From: CAYRLW01 sp964425215
GTDB lineage: Bacteria; Spirochaetota; Spirochaetia; Treponematales; Breznakiellaceae
DNA length: 37,742 nt
Assembly (NCBI GenBank): GCA_964425215.1
Contig: CAYRLW010000037.1
Span: 1 to 37,742 of the forward strand
Direction: 5' to 3'
This document shows, in pieces, positions 1-7,847 of the stretch. The translations under genes and the position numbers were made by a program. How positions within the stretch are numbered: the first letter of the stretch is position 1; every line of letters begins with the position of its first letter. The notes under the pieces are model-generated. The model had not been told where the DNA came from. It worked only from the letters and a program-made list of their open reading frames with translations, and searched no databases.

Positions 1-36
1 CAGTTGGCGGATCGCTTCGGACATATCCGATGCCAT
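1..36 (-). CDS. nusA: NusA, N-terminal 12 codons only (runs off left edge)
   Basis: Only the first 12 codons are inside the window (MASDMSEAIRQL on the minus strand). The ATG at 34-36 shares its A with the rimP stop codon (TGATG), and a GGAGG lies 10 nt upstream inside the end of rimP. In most bacteria the gene after rimP in this arrangement is nusA, the transcription elongation and termination factor, and the start resembles treponemal NusA as I remember it. The identity is inferred mainly from context because so little sequence is present. Confidence 0.75.
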   Translation of the reverse strand, partial: MASDMSEAIRQL

Positions 37-500
37 CAGTCTTCAACCTCCTGTGAATAATCTAACTTCGCTTTCGCTATAATTTCGTAGGGCAATTTCA
101 CCGTCTCCCCCAATTTCCGAAGCGTCACGCTGTTATCGTCCGCTTCGACCACCACACCCCCGGTCCAGTCGGATATATCGGTTCGGTAGCATTTAACACC
201 CTTGCCGATATACAGGGTAAATTCCGACCCATCTTTTATCACCCGATCAATACCCGGGGATGTAACTTCGACGTACAAGTCCTGATCGGGAAAAGCTAAT
301 TCTAAACGCGGCAAAACCGCGTGATGCGCCTTCGAACAATCTCCCAGGCTCACAATCCCCGGTTTCGTTACCGTTAAACGAAGCTGTACCGCGCCCCTAT
401 TCCTGGAAAGAACTACTTCCACTAGAGATAAACCGAGGCCCCGAATAACCGGAGCGAGGGAACGGTATAAGTCTTCATCCCAGGGGGGATTGTATCGCAC
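36..500 (-). CDS. rimP: Ribosome maturation factor RimP
   Basis: 154 aa, the usual RimP length. RimP binds the 30S precursor and helps mature the small subunit. The family core is visible: an N-terminal domain ending in a YVEVTSPGIDR stretch, the RimP hallmark, followed by a small beta-barrel domain (GGVVVEADDNSVTL). I chose the GTG at 500 because AGGTGG lies a few bases upstream and the protein then begins at the expected point. The frame stays open to a GTG at 566, but that would translate a terminator-like hairpin (514-543) and would begin upstream of the start point predicted from the promoter at 570-598. The gene is translationally coupled to nusA downstream. Confidence 0.9.
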   Translation of the reverse strand: MRYNPPWDEDLYRSLAPVIRGLGLSLVEVVLSRNRGAVQLRLTVTKPGIVSLGDCSKAHHAVLPRLELAFPDQDLYVEVTSPGIDRVIKDGSEFTLYIGKGVKCYRTDISDWTGGVVVEADDNSVTLRKLGETVKLPYEIIAKAKLDYSQEVED

Positions 501-513
501 GGCACCACCTATA

Positions 514-543
514 AAAAAGGAGTCGTTCGAACGACCCCTTTTT
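514..543 (-). terminator. Intrinsic terminator or attenuator in the rimP leader
   Basis: Two 15-nt arms (514-528 and 529-543) are centred on the palindrome GTCGTTCGAACGAC. On the minus strand the single imperfect position becomes a G-U pair and the stem is followed by six T (518-513), a textbook intrinsic terminator shape. It lies downstream of the candidate rimP promoter (570-598) and only 13 nt before the GTG. It could end comF transcripts, attenuate rimP-nusA, or do both. Confidence 0.7.
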
Positions 544-569
544 GTTCTTGAATCATCGATTGTCACCTT

Positions 570-598
570 ACTGTATCCATTGCGTGGTTCTTTGTCAA
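570..598 (-). promoter_or_regulatory. Candidate promoter for rimP-nusA
   Basis: On the minus strand a perfect TTGACA (593-598) is followed after 17 bp by TACAGT (570-575). The expected start point near 563 lies upstream of the hairpin at 514-543, so the leader would contain it. A second TTGACA overlaps the comF stop (610-615) but has no good -10 box. Confidence 0.5.
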
Positions 599-611
599 TC
601 GTCGGTTTTTG

Positions 612-1328
612 TCAATCATAGAAAAGGACGATACCGTAGATCCGTTGGGCCCCCGAAGCCCGTAGCGCTTCGGCGCAAGCGTTTAAGGTAGCCCCGGTGG
701 TTATTACGTCGTCGATTATGGCTATTGTTGGGGGAACAACGGTGGTACACTGAATTTTTCCCTTTAAATTTACCGATCTCTGTTCCCGGTTTAGTTCTTT
801 TTGACTGCGGGAAGCGCTTCGGCGTAAACAACGGAGAAGGGGGATGGACGCTGTTTTTTCCCATTTTTTCGCCAGGTACTCGATTTGGTCCCATCCGTTT
901 TTTTTTAATTTTCCCGGCCTAGGGGGAACGGGAACCAGGGCGTCAACGGGAAAATGGATGGACGCTACATAGTCCAGGGCTTCTTGTAGAGGGATTAAAA
1001 AAAAGTTTGCCAAGGGACGATGACGGTGGAACTTATACGCGGCTAAAAGGTTCCGATACACCCCTCCGTAGGGATACAGGGCCACCACGGCGTCGTAAAA
1101 GGGTTTTTCTTTTTGTCGACATTCAATGCACACCCCTTCCTCCGATATCAGGGGCCTGCCGCAAAAGGGACAGGAGGGGGGAAAGGGAAACCGCAAAACG
1201 GTTTGGCAGGCTTCGCACAGTCCCCGGTGAATTTCCAGTCCTTCAAAAAGATCCGCACTACAGAGGGCACACTGGGACGGGGCGATCCATTCGCGGATAC
1301 GATCGATTAAGAATAGGGGTTCTTTCAT
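612..1328 (-). CDS. comF: ComF-family amidophosphoribosyltransferase-like protein
   Basis: 238 aa. An N-terminal treble-clef type zinc region holds paired cysteines (CALC, CEAC, CPFC, CIEC), followed by a phosphoribosyltransferase domain with the PRPP-binding loop IAIIDDVITTGAT near the C-terminus. ComF proteins are needed for DNA uptake in competent bacteria and have been linked to recombination factors; the reaction is not settled. The frame is open to 1445, inside mutS, but the ATG at 1328 gives the normal ComF length and begins just after the mutS stop at 1369. Its Shine-Dalgarno is weak. It follows mutS on the same strand, so the two are probably co-transcribed, and comEC is also in this window. 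Confidence 0.88.
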   Translation of the reverse strand: MKEPLFLIDRIREWIAPSQCALCSADLFEGLEIHRGLCEACQTVLRFPFPPSCPFCGRPLISEEGVCIECRQKEKPFYDAVVALYPYGGVYRNLLAAYKFHRHRPLANFFLIPLQEALDYVASIHFPVDALVPVPPRPGKLKKNGWDQIEYLAKKWEKTASIPLLRCLRRSASRSQKELNREQRSVNLKGKIQCTTVVPPTIAIIDDVITTGATLNACAEALRASGAQRIYGIVLFYD

Positions 1329-1368
1329 ACCTGAAATACGGAACGAAAAACCCGGAAGCTTTAAAAAA

Positions 1369-3843
1369 TTAGTCAAAAAGGGAAGGGTTTTTATCCTGTT
1401 CGGCTTTTTTGGTTCCCCCGGCGGAAGAACGGTGGGAAACGTCAAGCTTCGACAGGGTTTCTTTCCACCGGTGAATTTTTGTTAGCGCNNNNNNNNNNNN
1501 NNNNNNNNNNNNNNNNNNNNNNNNNNNNNNNNNNNNNNNNNNNNNNNNNNNNNNNNNNNNNNNNNNNNNNNNNNNNNNNNNNNNNNNNTGCTCCAGCTTG
1601 GAAAGCTCGTGATAATGGGTCGCGAAAAGGGTTCGGCAACGAATTCGGTTTAACAGTTCTTCACAGATCGCCCAGGCCAAAGAAAGTCCATCGTTGGTCC
1701 CGGTTCCTCGGCCCACCTCGTCCATAATCACCAGGCTTTTATCCGTAGCGGCGTGAAGTATATGGGCGGTTTCGCTCATCTCGACCAGGAAGGTGGATTC
1801 CCCCCGGGCCAAGTTATCCGACGCTCCGACCCGGCAAAACACCCTATCCACCACCCCCACGGTTGCTTCCCGGGCGGGAACAAAGCTTCCCATTTGGGCC
1901 ATCAGGGCGATAAGGGCCGCTTGCCGAAGGTAGGTAGATTTTCCCGCCATATTGGGCCCGGTGATCAGGGCAAAACACACCCCCTGGCTGTTTAAGACCA
2001 CGTCGTTGGGTACAAATTCCCCCCGGGCCAGGTGGGCTTCCACCACCGGATGGCGGCCCTCCACAATGACTAGGCTCGACGAATCGTCCAGCCGGGGACG
2101 GACCCAACCTCGGACCGTGGCGGCCCTGGCCAAGGATTGGGCCACGTCCAAATCGGCGATTCGTCGAGCCGCGGCCATCATTTCCGAAAGACATTCCTTA
2201 GCCGAATCGCGGATCTGTACAAAGAGGCGTCGTTCCAGTTCGATTACCCGGTCCGAGGCCCCGTTTATATCCGATTCCAGGGCCGCCAGACGATCGGTGG
2301 TAAACCGCTCACCACCCACTACCCCCTGACGGCGGATAAAATGGGAGGGAACCAGGGAGAGGTTTGATTTGGTTACCTCAAAAAAATAGCCGATAAGGCG
2401 ATTGTAGCGAATTTTCAGACTGTTTATTCCCGTGAGAGCCCGTTCTTCTTCCAAATACGCTTCCAAAAGTTGTCGGCCGTTGTCCCGCAGGGTAAGCAAA
2501 TCGTCCAATTCGGCGTTAAAGCCCTTTTTGATCAAATTACCCTCGGTTAGAAGGATAGACGGCTCGTCTACCAGGGCGTCGTCCAGCAATTTTCCAAGGT
2601 TTCGAAGTTTTTCCAAGGTTTCCCGGGTAGGAGGCCCCGGGGCGTCATCATCCTGGCCCTCTTCCGTACCGGATAGACCTATGGCGACTGAGAGGGCTTC
2701 GATTTTCTCGTAGAGCAAGAGGGCGGAAGCCACGGCCTTCATGTCCTTCCCGTGGGCCCTATCCATGGCGACCCGGGAACAGAGGCGCTCCAAATCCGGG
2801 GCCTGCCCCAGAATTTCCCGGAGGGCGGTCAAATGACCCTGATCGTGGTATAACAGGTCTACCCGCTGGAGTCGCCGTTCTATAAGGGGGATTTGACGAA
2901 GAGGATGGAGGATCCGCCACTTTAAAAGCCTTCTGCCCATGGCGGTACGGCTTTCATCCATCACCTCTAACAGGGAATACTTCGTATCCCCGTCCCGTAG
3001 ATTTCGGATTAACTCGAGGTTCCGTTGGGAAGACTCGTCTATTTCCACGTAATCATCGTCCCCGTAAAGGACGATGGAGCGAACGTGGGGAAGCACGCTT
3101 TTGGCGGTTTCATCGAGGTAATCCAACAGGGCCCCCGGAGCCAAAAGGGCCTGTGGATCATCGCCCAGGCCAAAGGCCTTTAAATTGGCGGTACCAAACT
3201 GCCTTTGCAGACGTTCGGCGCTTCTTTGGCCGTCAAAAAGCCAATCGGCCCATCGGTTTACCACCAGGTTACTCCGGTCCAACACGGAACGGGCCAGCTC
3301 TTTCCACTCCTCCAATAAAGATTCCTGGACTATCATTTCCCGAGGCTGGACCCGTTCCAACTCCCGTTTCAGCCGTTCCAGAGCATCCTCCAAGGGGAAT
3401 AGGGTGGTTCTAAAATCCCCGGTGGATAAATCGATATGGGCAAACGAAAGGGCCTTGGGTCCCGACGCCAAGGCGGCGAGGTAATTGGAGCTTCCTTTGT
3501 CCAGGTATTCTTCGTCCACGATGGTTCCCGGGGTAATTACCTCGACGACTTCCCGCTCCACCAACCCTTTGCCCTTGCCTGGTTCGGAGACCTGTTCGCA
3601 AATGGCAATTTTTTTACCCAGCCGAAGAAGCCGGCCAATGTACGAACGGGCGGCGTGGTAGGGGATTCCGCACATGGGAAGCCCGTTTCGGCTTGTCAGG
3701 GTAAGGTTGAGGAGGGAAGAGACCTCAAGGGCGTCCTCTGAAAACATTTCGTAAAAATCGCCCAGCCGGAAAAAGAGAACATCGTCCCTATAGTTCTTCT
3801 TAATACGTCGGTACTGTTCGATGAGGGGGCTCGAATCGGCCAT
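1369..3843 (-). CDS. mutS: DNA mismatch repair protein MutS (interrupted by an assembly gap)
   Basis: MutS recognises mispairs and starts mismatch repair. The mismatch-contacting F-Y-E motif is at residues 30-32 (RLGDFYEMF). Connector and lever regions follow, then an ATPase domain with Walker A GPNMAGKST (about 629-637), the STFLVEM signature, Walker B LVIMDEVGRGTG (about 704-715) and THYHEL. Just after THYHELSKLE the sequence is lost in 100 N (1489-1588); a helical C-terminus ending in NPSLFD follows. Compared with other MutS proteins, clearly more residues should lie in the gap than 100 nt allows, including the conserved segment around SYG. The ATG at 3843 fits the family start; there is no Shine-Dalgarno, and a strong promoter sits immediately upstream. 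Confidence 0.95.
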   Translation of the reverse strand: MADSSPLIEQYRRIKKNYRDDVLFFRLGDFYEMFSEDALEVSSLLNLTLTSRNGLPMCGIPYHAARSYIGRLLRLGKKIAICEQVSEPGKGKGLVEREVVEVITPGTIVDEEYLDKGSSNYLAALASGPKALSFAHIDLSTGDFRTTLFPLEDALERLKRELERVQPREMIVQESLLEEWKELARSVLDRSNLVVNRWADWLFDGQRSAERLQRQFGTANLKAFGLGDDPQALLAPGALLDYLDETAKSVLPHVRSIVLYGDDDYVEIDESSQRNLELIRNLRDGDTKYSLLEVMDESRTAMGRRLLKWRILHPLRQIPLIERRLQRVDLLYHDQGHLTALREILGQAPDLERLCSRVAMDRAHGKDMKAVASALLLYEKIEALSVAIGLSGTEEGQDDDAPGPPTRETLEKLRNLGKLLDDALVDEPSILLTEGNLIKKGFNAELDDLLTLRDNGRQLLEAYLEEERALTGINSLKIRYNRLIGYFFEVTKSNLSLVPSHFIRRQGVVGGERFTTDRLAALESDINGASDRVIELERRLFVQIRDSAKECLSEMMAAARRIADLDVAQSLARAATVRGWVRPRLDDSSSLVIVEGRHPVVEAHLARGEFVPNDVVLNSQGVCFALITGPNMAGKSTYLRQAALIALMAQMGSFVPAREATVGVVDRVFCRVGASDNLARGESTFLVEMSETAHILHAATDKSLVIMDEVGRGTGTNDGLSLAWAICEELLNRIRCRTLFATHYHELSKLEXXXXXXXXXXXXXXXXXXXXXXXXXXXXXXXXXXALTKIHRWKETLSKLDVSHRSSAGGTKKAEQDKNPSLFD
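1489..1588. other. Assembly gap (100 N) inside mutS
   Basis: Exactly 100 unknown bases. The identical length of all three gaps in the window suggests a placeholder and not a measured size. Missing sequence covers the end of the MutS ATPase domain and the helix-turn-helix dimer region. Confidence 0.95.
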
Positions 3844-3852
3844 GGGAGTTGC

Positions 3853-3881
3853 ATTATACGAAAGTATAAATTAAAGTACAA
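3853..3881 (-). promoter_or_regulatory. Promoter of mutS, probably giving a leaderless mRNA
   Basis: On the minus strand TTGTAC (3876-3881), 17 bp, then a perfect TATAAT (3853-3858). Only nine bases separate the -10 box from the mutS ATG at 3843, so transcription would start at or within a few bases of the start codon. No Shine-Dalgarno is present. Confidence 0.7.
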
Positions 3882-3980
3882 CATACACGGGACCGTTTTT
3901 GTAATTCAGATACGGTAGCACCCTTGGATTTACCTCTGAACCGTATATGGTTATCCGATGAATATTCATGGGACAAACCG

Positions 3981-4009
3981 TTGCTTTTGACAAACCCCGT
4001 CGTTATAAG
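3981..4009 (+). promoter_or_regulatory. Candidate promoter for the STAS gene
   Basis: TTGCTT (3981-3986), 17 bp, TATAAG (4004-4009). The -10 box overlaps the Shine-Dalgarno TAAGGAG (4006-4012) and ends nine bases before the GTG, so it and the ribosome site cannot both be used on one transcript. A longer transcript from an upstream promoter is the alternative. Confidence 0.35.
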
Positions 4010-4018
4010 GAGTTTTAC

Positions 4019-4501
4019 GTGGCCGAAGCGTTATTGTTTAAGGAAGATCGCAACACCCTGTATCTTCGGGCCCAGGGACACATCACCGCCTCGCTATGCG
4101 CGGATCTTCGCACCCTGGTGTTTTCACGGTTGGAGACGACTCCGCAGATTGAAAGCATGTACGTCGACCTTTCCGCCTGCGATTATATGGATTCCACCTT
4201 TATGGGCCTGCTAGTAGGTTTTAATAAACGGTTGGTCAAAGCGGCGGGGAAAAAACTAGCCATCGTGAAACCCTCGGTTACGGCTTTAGAACTGCTGGAA
4301 GGGTTGGGGATTACCACCTTGGTGGATGTGGTGGACGATACGGTGAATTTTCCGCCGGAAATGAAAAATATACTGAAAACCCAAGATACGGGTCCGGATC
4401 TTCTGCTACGAACCCACGAAAACCTCATGGAGCTATCGGAAGAGAATAGAAAAAAATTTTCTATTCTGCATAGCCTTCTTAAAAGTCAAGAAAAAAAGTA
4501 A
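4019..4501 (+). CDS. STAS-domain protein, anti-sigma factor antagonist-like
   Basis: 160 aa. A SpoIIAA-type STAS domain is clear: a beta strand, then VDLSACDYMDSTFMGLL with the conserved serine that is the phosphorylation site in this family, followed by the helix and strand AGKKLAIVKPS and the LEGLGI segment. Such proteins act in partner-switching pathways by binding or releasing an anti-sigma factor kinase. After the domain there is a charged helical tail of about 40 residues. I chose the GTG at 4019 because AAGGAG lies 6 nt upstream; the in-frame ATG at 3968 has no ribosome site. It stands alone between divergent mutS and convergent skp, and no partner kinase or phosphatase is nearby. Confidence 0.8.
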   Translation: MAEALLFKEDRNTLYLRAQGHITASLCADLRTLVFSRLETTPQIESMYVDLSACDYMDSTFMGLLVGFNKRLVKAAGKKLAIVKPSVTALELLEGLGITTLVDVVDDTVNFPPEMKNILKTQDTGPDLLLRTHENLMELSEENRKKFSILHSLLKSQEKK

Positions 4502-4508
4502 GGCTTTT

Positions 4509-4590
4509 GCTCCGGGGGTGAAAGCCCCGGAGCGAGGGCTCCGGGAGCGAGGGCTTCGGGAGCGAAGGCTCCGGGGCTGTTCGGCTTTTT
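4509..4590. repeat. GC-rich tandem 15-bp repeats with alternative hairpins
   Basis: GCTCCGGGG (4509-4517) can pair with CCCCGGAGC (4525-4533), and that same arm can instead pair with GCTCCGGGGC (4568-4577). Between them lie three near-identical 15-bp units of the form AGCGAGGGCTCCGGG. On the plus strand the last arm is soon followed by TTTTT (4586-4590), which overlaps the skp stop codon. It is a plausible terminator for the convergent STAS and skp genes. Confidence 0.6.
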
Positions 4591-5119
4591 AGTGACCCGC
4601 CTTGGTCATTAGGTTTTGAATGACCTTATCGGTGATATCCACCGTGGGGCTGTACCAGATAATTCCCGTGTTTTCTTTAAGGTTCAGGACCATGCTGTAG
4701 CCGTCGCTTTCGGCTACGAGTTTTATCTCATCGTACACCTGCTGTAAAAAGGCGCTCGATTGGGTCAATTTTTTCTTCTGATCCTCCAATTCGGCGGTCT
4801 TTATCCGGTAATACTCCTTTAAATACTCGGATTTCTTGTAAATTTCGTTATCCAACTGGAGAGAGGTGGCCTTATCCCCGGCGGTGTCTGCATCTAATTT
4901 GCTTTTTTGTAGGTTCTGGATCTCCGCGGTCATACGGTCCACATCCGCTTGGACCTTGGCGCTCTTTTCTTGAAAATCCCTAACCGCCTGGGAATCTTGG
5001 AAAAAGGCGGTGTAGATTTTTGGCAGATCTACCACCGCGAATCGGGTCAACTGTTGGGCCTGTAGGGCAGAGGTCAAGAGCAGGAAAAGGCCTATCAGAT
5101 AGGGGCTTTTATTCTTCAT
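4589..5119 (-). CDS. skp: OmpH/Skp-family periplasmic chaperone
   Basis: 176 aa. The signal peptide has a hydrophobic core at about residues 8-19 and a likely cut after residue 21 (LQA-QQ). The Skp signature FAVVDLPKIYTAF follows, then a long charged coiled-coil (about 45-135) and a short C-terminal strand region. Skp holds unfolded outer-membrane proteins on their way to BamA. It lies directly downstream of bamA on the same strand, 107 bp away, and has a GAGGAG ribosome site. The bamA-skp pairing is common in diderm bacteria and supports the assignment. Confidence 0.9.
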   Translation of the reverse strand: MKNKSPYLIGLFLLLTSALQAQQLTRFAVVDLPKIYTAFFQDSQAVRDFQEKSAKVQADVDRMTAEIQNLQKSKLDADTAGDKATSLQLDNEIYKKSEYLKEYYRIKTAELEDQKKKLTQSSAFLQQVYDEIKLVAESDGYSMVLNLKENTGIIWYSPTVDITDKVIQNLMTKAGH

Positions 5120-5169
5120 ACGCGCTCCTCACGGGATTTCGCCGAAGAACCTGGGGCTCTTCGATTTTT

Positions 5170-5192
5170 CGCGAATCCCCAGGGGATTCGCG
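5170..5192. repeat. Perfect hairpin between bamA and skp
   Basis: CGCGAATCCCC (5170-5180) and GGGGATTCGCG (5182-5192) are perfect complementary arms around one base. The T-rich run (5193-5201) is on the plus-strand side, whereas both flanking genes read minus, so it does not look like a forward terminator. It may instead protect or process the bamA-skp mRNA. A weaker hairpin (CGAAGA with TCTTCG) lies at about 5142-5162. Confidence 0.6.
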
Positions 5193-5226
5193 TTTTATTT
5201 TCAAATCGGACAGATCCGACAAACTC

Positions 5227-7731
5227 CTAGTACGTCGAAAGGGCAAAGGAGATCACAAAGTCCAAACCCGAAGTGGGGTCGCTGGCGCTGTGTCCTATCC
5301 CGCCGGCCTGCCATTCGATGGCCCCATTTACGATTTTAAACCGTTTGGCCAGGCTGAACCGGAAGGGGAACTGGGGAATGGTAAATCGGAATCCGCCCCC
5401 CAGGCTAAACCGGAAGTCTTCGCTGTTTAAGTATTGGAAAAAATGCTGGGGCGTATCTTTTACCGCGGCGGCGTCAATAAACCAGTCCCAAGCCAGGACC
5501 CCCGGTACCAGGGGTGTGCGGAGTTCCGCCCAATTCTCCCAAAGGGCTAAACCGTAGTTAAGCCGTTCGCTATACCACCCCCGGGCGGTAAACATCCCGT
5601 CGATGGCCAACATATTGGTGGAGGTAATTTGCGGTTCCCCGTTGAACCATTGGGGGAAAATAAAGGAAAGCCCCGAATGGATACCGAAAACGGTCTTAAA
5701 TTTAAAGTTATCGGTCAGGGGGAATTCAAATAGGGTTAGGAAGTATTCGGCCTTGGTGTCGGTTTTTACGTAGTGTTCCAATTCGAAGGGCAGAATACCG
5801 TAGTACCCTACCCTCTGGATTCCGTAATACCCCCTGCTGGGATCGTAATAAACATCCCGGTTATCCAGGGCTACGCTGGTCCATACGGAGTTCGCGGGGG
5901 TCCATAGGTTGTTTCCCGCCCTTAGGGTAGGATCGAAGGGGCGGTATAGGGTGGCGTCGTAGGAATTGAGAATAAGCCCCGAGCGGACTCCGCCCCCCAG
6001 GTTCAGGTTCCCGTAGGCCGTGGTAAACCGATACCCCGTGGAAAAGCCCACCGACAGGTTCCACTGATCGTACTTCATCAGGTACTCGTCCGCGGGGGTT
6101 TTAGCCGCGTCGATATATTCCTGGTACGTGTTAAACCCGTCGGGATACGCGTAGGTTTCATCCCCGTTAAAGAAGGGGGCACTGCTATCCATAAGAGCTT
6201 TTAAGGCCGTATGTTTGGCGGTAAAATCAAAACCCCCGGATAAGGGAAGTCCCAGCATCCACCGTTGGGTATATTGGACCGAAACGCTTTGGGTATCCGG
6301 CGAACCATTTAACTCCACCCCAAAAATGTTCCCCTGTCCCAGGAAGTTTCGATCGTTCCACTTTATCAAGCCGGAAATAGGGAAAGCGTCGGGGGTGGAG
6401 GTTCCCGAGAAGGTCAAGCCGAACTGAATATCCGCGGTGGGCTGTTCTTCCACGTTGAAAACCAGGTTCATCAAATTGTCCGCGCTTCCGGGGGGTGTTT
6501 CGGGGGTGACGGAGGAAAAATACTGGAGATTATAGAGATTTCGCATACCATCGAGAACCTTGGCCTTTGAGAAAATATCCCCCGTTTCAAGGGGAATTTC
6601 CCGGAGGATCACGCTGTCCTTGGTTTTTTTATTCCCCCGAATGATGATATTTTCTATATGAGCCCGGTCCCGTTCGACGATGGATACGAGGTAAGCGATC
6701 TTTCCTTCCGCTTCGTTGCGAATTTCCCGGTGGGTGATGGTATTAAAAATATACCCATTTTCGTAGTACAAATCGGCGATTCTCTGAAAATCCGCCTCCA
6801 GTTTTTTACCGTTTATAATTTGCCCCGGTTTAGAATACACCAGGGCCGCCAGTTTTTCGGTGGAAAATATTTTGTTCCCCTCAAAACTTATGCCGTCAAA
6901 GATATAAACCTTTCCTTCGTGAATCCGGAACGTTATGGTAACCAGGTTGTGACCCTGACTGTCCTTATGGTTTTCCTTAACCACATCCGTTACCGCTGCA
7001 TCGATATACCCCCGTTCTTGGTAGTATTGGACCACGGTGTTTTTATCCGCGTTCAGTTTCGCTTCCTGGTAGGCCCCGTCGTTAAAGAGGGATTTGGTCT
7101 TTAAAGAAAGGATGCCCCGGAGGGTTTTTTCCGAAAAGGCCGTATTCCCCTCGAATCGGATCGCGTCTATGGTTATTTTCTCGCCCTCTTGGATGGTAAA
7201 GGTTAGATCTACCGATCCGTCCTTATTTTTTTTGGTATCCGAACTGACTTTTACGTCCGGATACCCCTTTTCCATATACTTATTTCTAATTGCCTGCTCG
7301 TCGGCCCTTTGTTTTATTTGATTGACCACGTCGTTGGTTTTTATGGTGATCACATCGAGCAATTCGTTTCTTCGTAGTCCCTTATTTCCCTCAAAGTTGA
7401 TTTTGGAAACCACCGGTTTTTCCGTAACGGTAAATTTTATTATTACCGCTGAACCTTCCGGATTGGCGGGAACTGCGGAAGGGGTGATCATGTCAAAGTA
7501 TTCAAGGGCGTACAACCGCCCTTGTAGCTCCCAAAAGAGGTCGTCCTTAAACAGACGGCCTATATACGGCTGAACTACTCCCTCGAGTTCGGAAGTTTTA
7601 ACGTGCTTTAGCCCCTCGAAGGTTATGTCTTTTATGGGCTTGCCCACATACCAATCATCGGCCCGTTGTTGGGCAAAGGCTAAAGAGACTGAAATTAAAA
7701 GTAAAAACAGGGCAACGATTCGAGTGCGCAT
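5227..7731 (-). CDS. bamA: Outer-membrane protein assembly factor BamA
   Basis: 834 aa. Signal peptide 1-20 (cut AFA-QQ). Five POTRA repeats follow (about 28-430), each with the pattern of strand, helices and a GN-type turn (for example FEGNKGLRRNELL, FEGNTAFSEKTL, IRGNKKTKDSVIL). The 16-stranded Bac_surface_Ag barrel (about 440-834) contains the conserved GNIFGVELNGS region and the MFTARGWYSE turn corresponding to the VRG(F/Y) motif, and ends in an aromatic residue (LSTY) as outer-membrane barrels do. BamA inserts barrel proteins into the outer membrane. The ATG at 7731 has GGAG five bases upstream. It sits between tamB and skp, the same order I recall for T. pallidum (TP0325-TP0327). Confidence 0.96.
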   Translation of the reverse strand: MRTRIVALFLLLISVSLAFAQQRADDWYVGKPIKDITFEGLKHVKTSELEGVVQPYIGRLFKDDLFWELQGRLYALEYFDMITPSAVPANPEGSAVIIKFTVTEKPVVSKINFEGNKGLRRNELLDVITIKTNDVVNQIKQRADEQAIRNKYMEKGYPDVKVSSDTKKNKDGSVDLTFTIQEGEKITIDAIRFEGNTAFSEKTLRGILSLKTKSLFNDGAYQEAKLNADKNTVVQYYQERGYIDAAVTDVVKENHKDSQGHNLVTITFRIHEGKVYIFDGISFEGNKIFSTEKLAALVYSKPGQIINGKKLEADFQRIADLYYENGYIFNTITHREIRNEAEGKIAYLVSIVERDRAHIENIIIRGNKKTKDSVILREIPLETGDIFSKAKVLDGMRNLYNLQYFSSVTPETPPGSADNLMNLVFNVEEQPTADIQFGLTFSGTSTPDAFPISGLIKWNDRNFLGQGNIFGVELNGSPDTQSVSVQYTQRWMLGLPLSGGFDFTAKHTALKALMDSSAPFFNGDETYAYPDGFNTYQEYIDAAKTPADEYLMKYDQWNLSVGFSTGYRFTTAYGNLNLGGGVRSGLILNSYDATLYRPFDPTLRAGNNLWTPANSVWTSVALDNRDVYYDPSRGYYGIQRVGYYGILPFELEHYVKTDTKAEYFLTLFEFPLTDNFKFKTVFGIHSGLSFIFPQWFNGEPQITSTNMLAIDGMFTARGWYSERLNYGLALWENWAELRTPLVPGVLAWDWFIDAAAVKDTPQHFFQYLNSEDFRFSLGGGFRFTIPQFPFRFSLAKRFKIVNGAIEWQAGGIGHSASDPTSGLDFVISFALSTY

Positions 7732-7847
7732 CCAAGCTCCTTACAATACGGTCGTGCGTTTTCCCGCCGCCGAGGTCCGCGATTTTATCCCTAAAGCTAT
7801 TGAGCCAAATCCAAAAACCACGCTTTTGGGTTTGTTCCGATAAAAAC

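Noticed and set aside
501..566. Longer RimP beginning at the GTG at 566.
   Set aside because: It would translate the terminator hairpin, begin upstream of the predicted transcript start and exceed the family length.
4183..4428. Antisense frame inside the STAS gene, and many similar antisense frames across tamB, bamA, mutS and comEC.
   Set aside because: They are shadows of strongly recognised genes on the other strand; composition and starts give no support.
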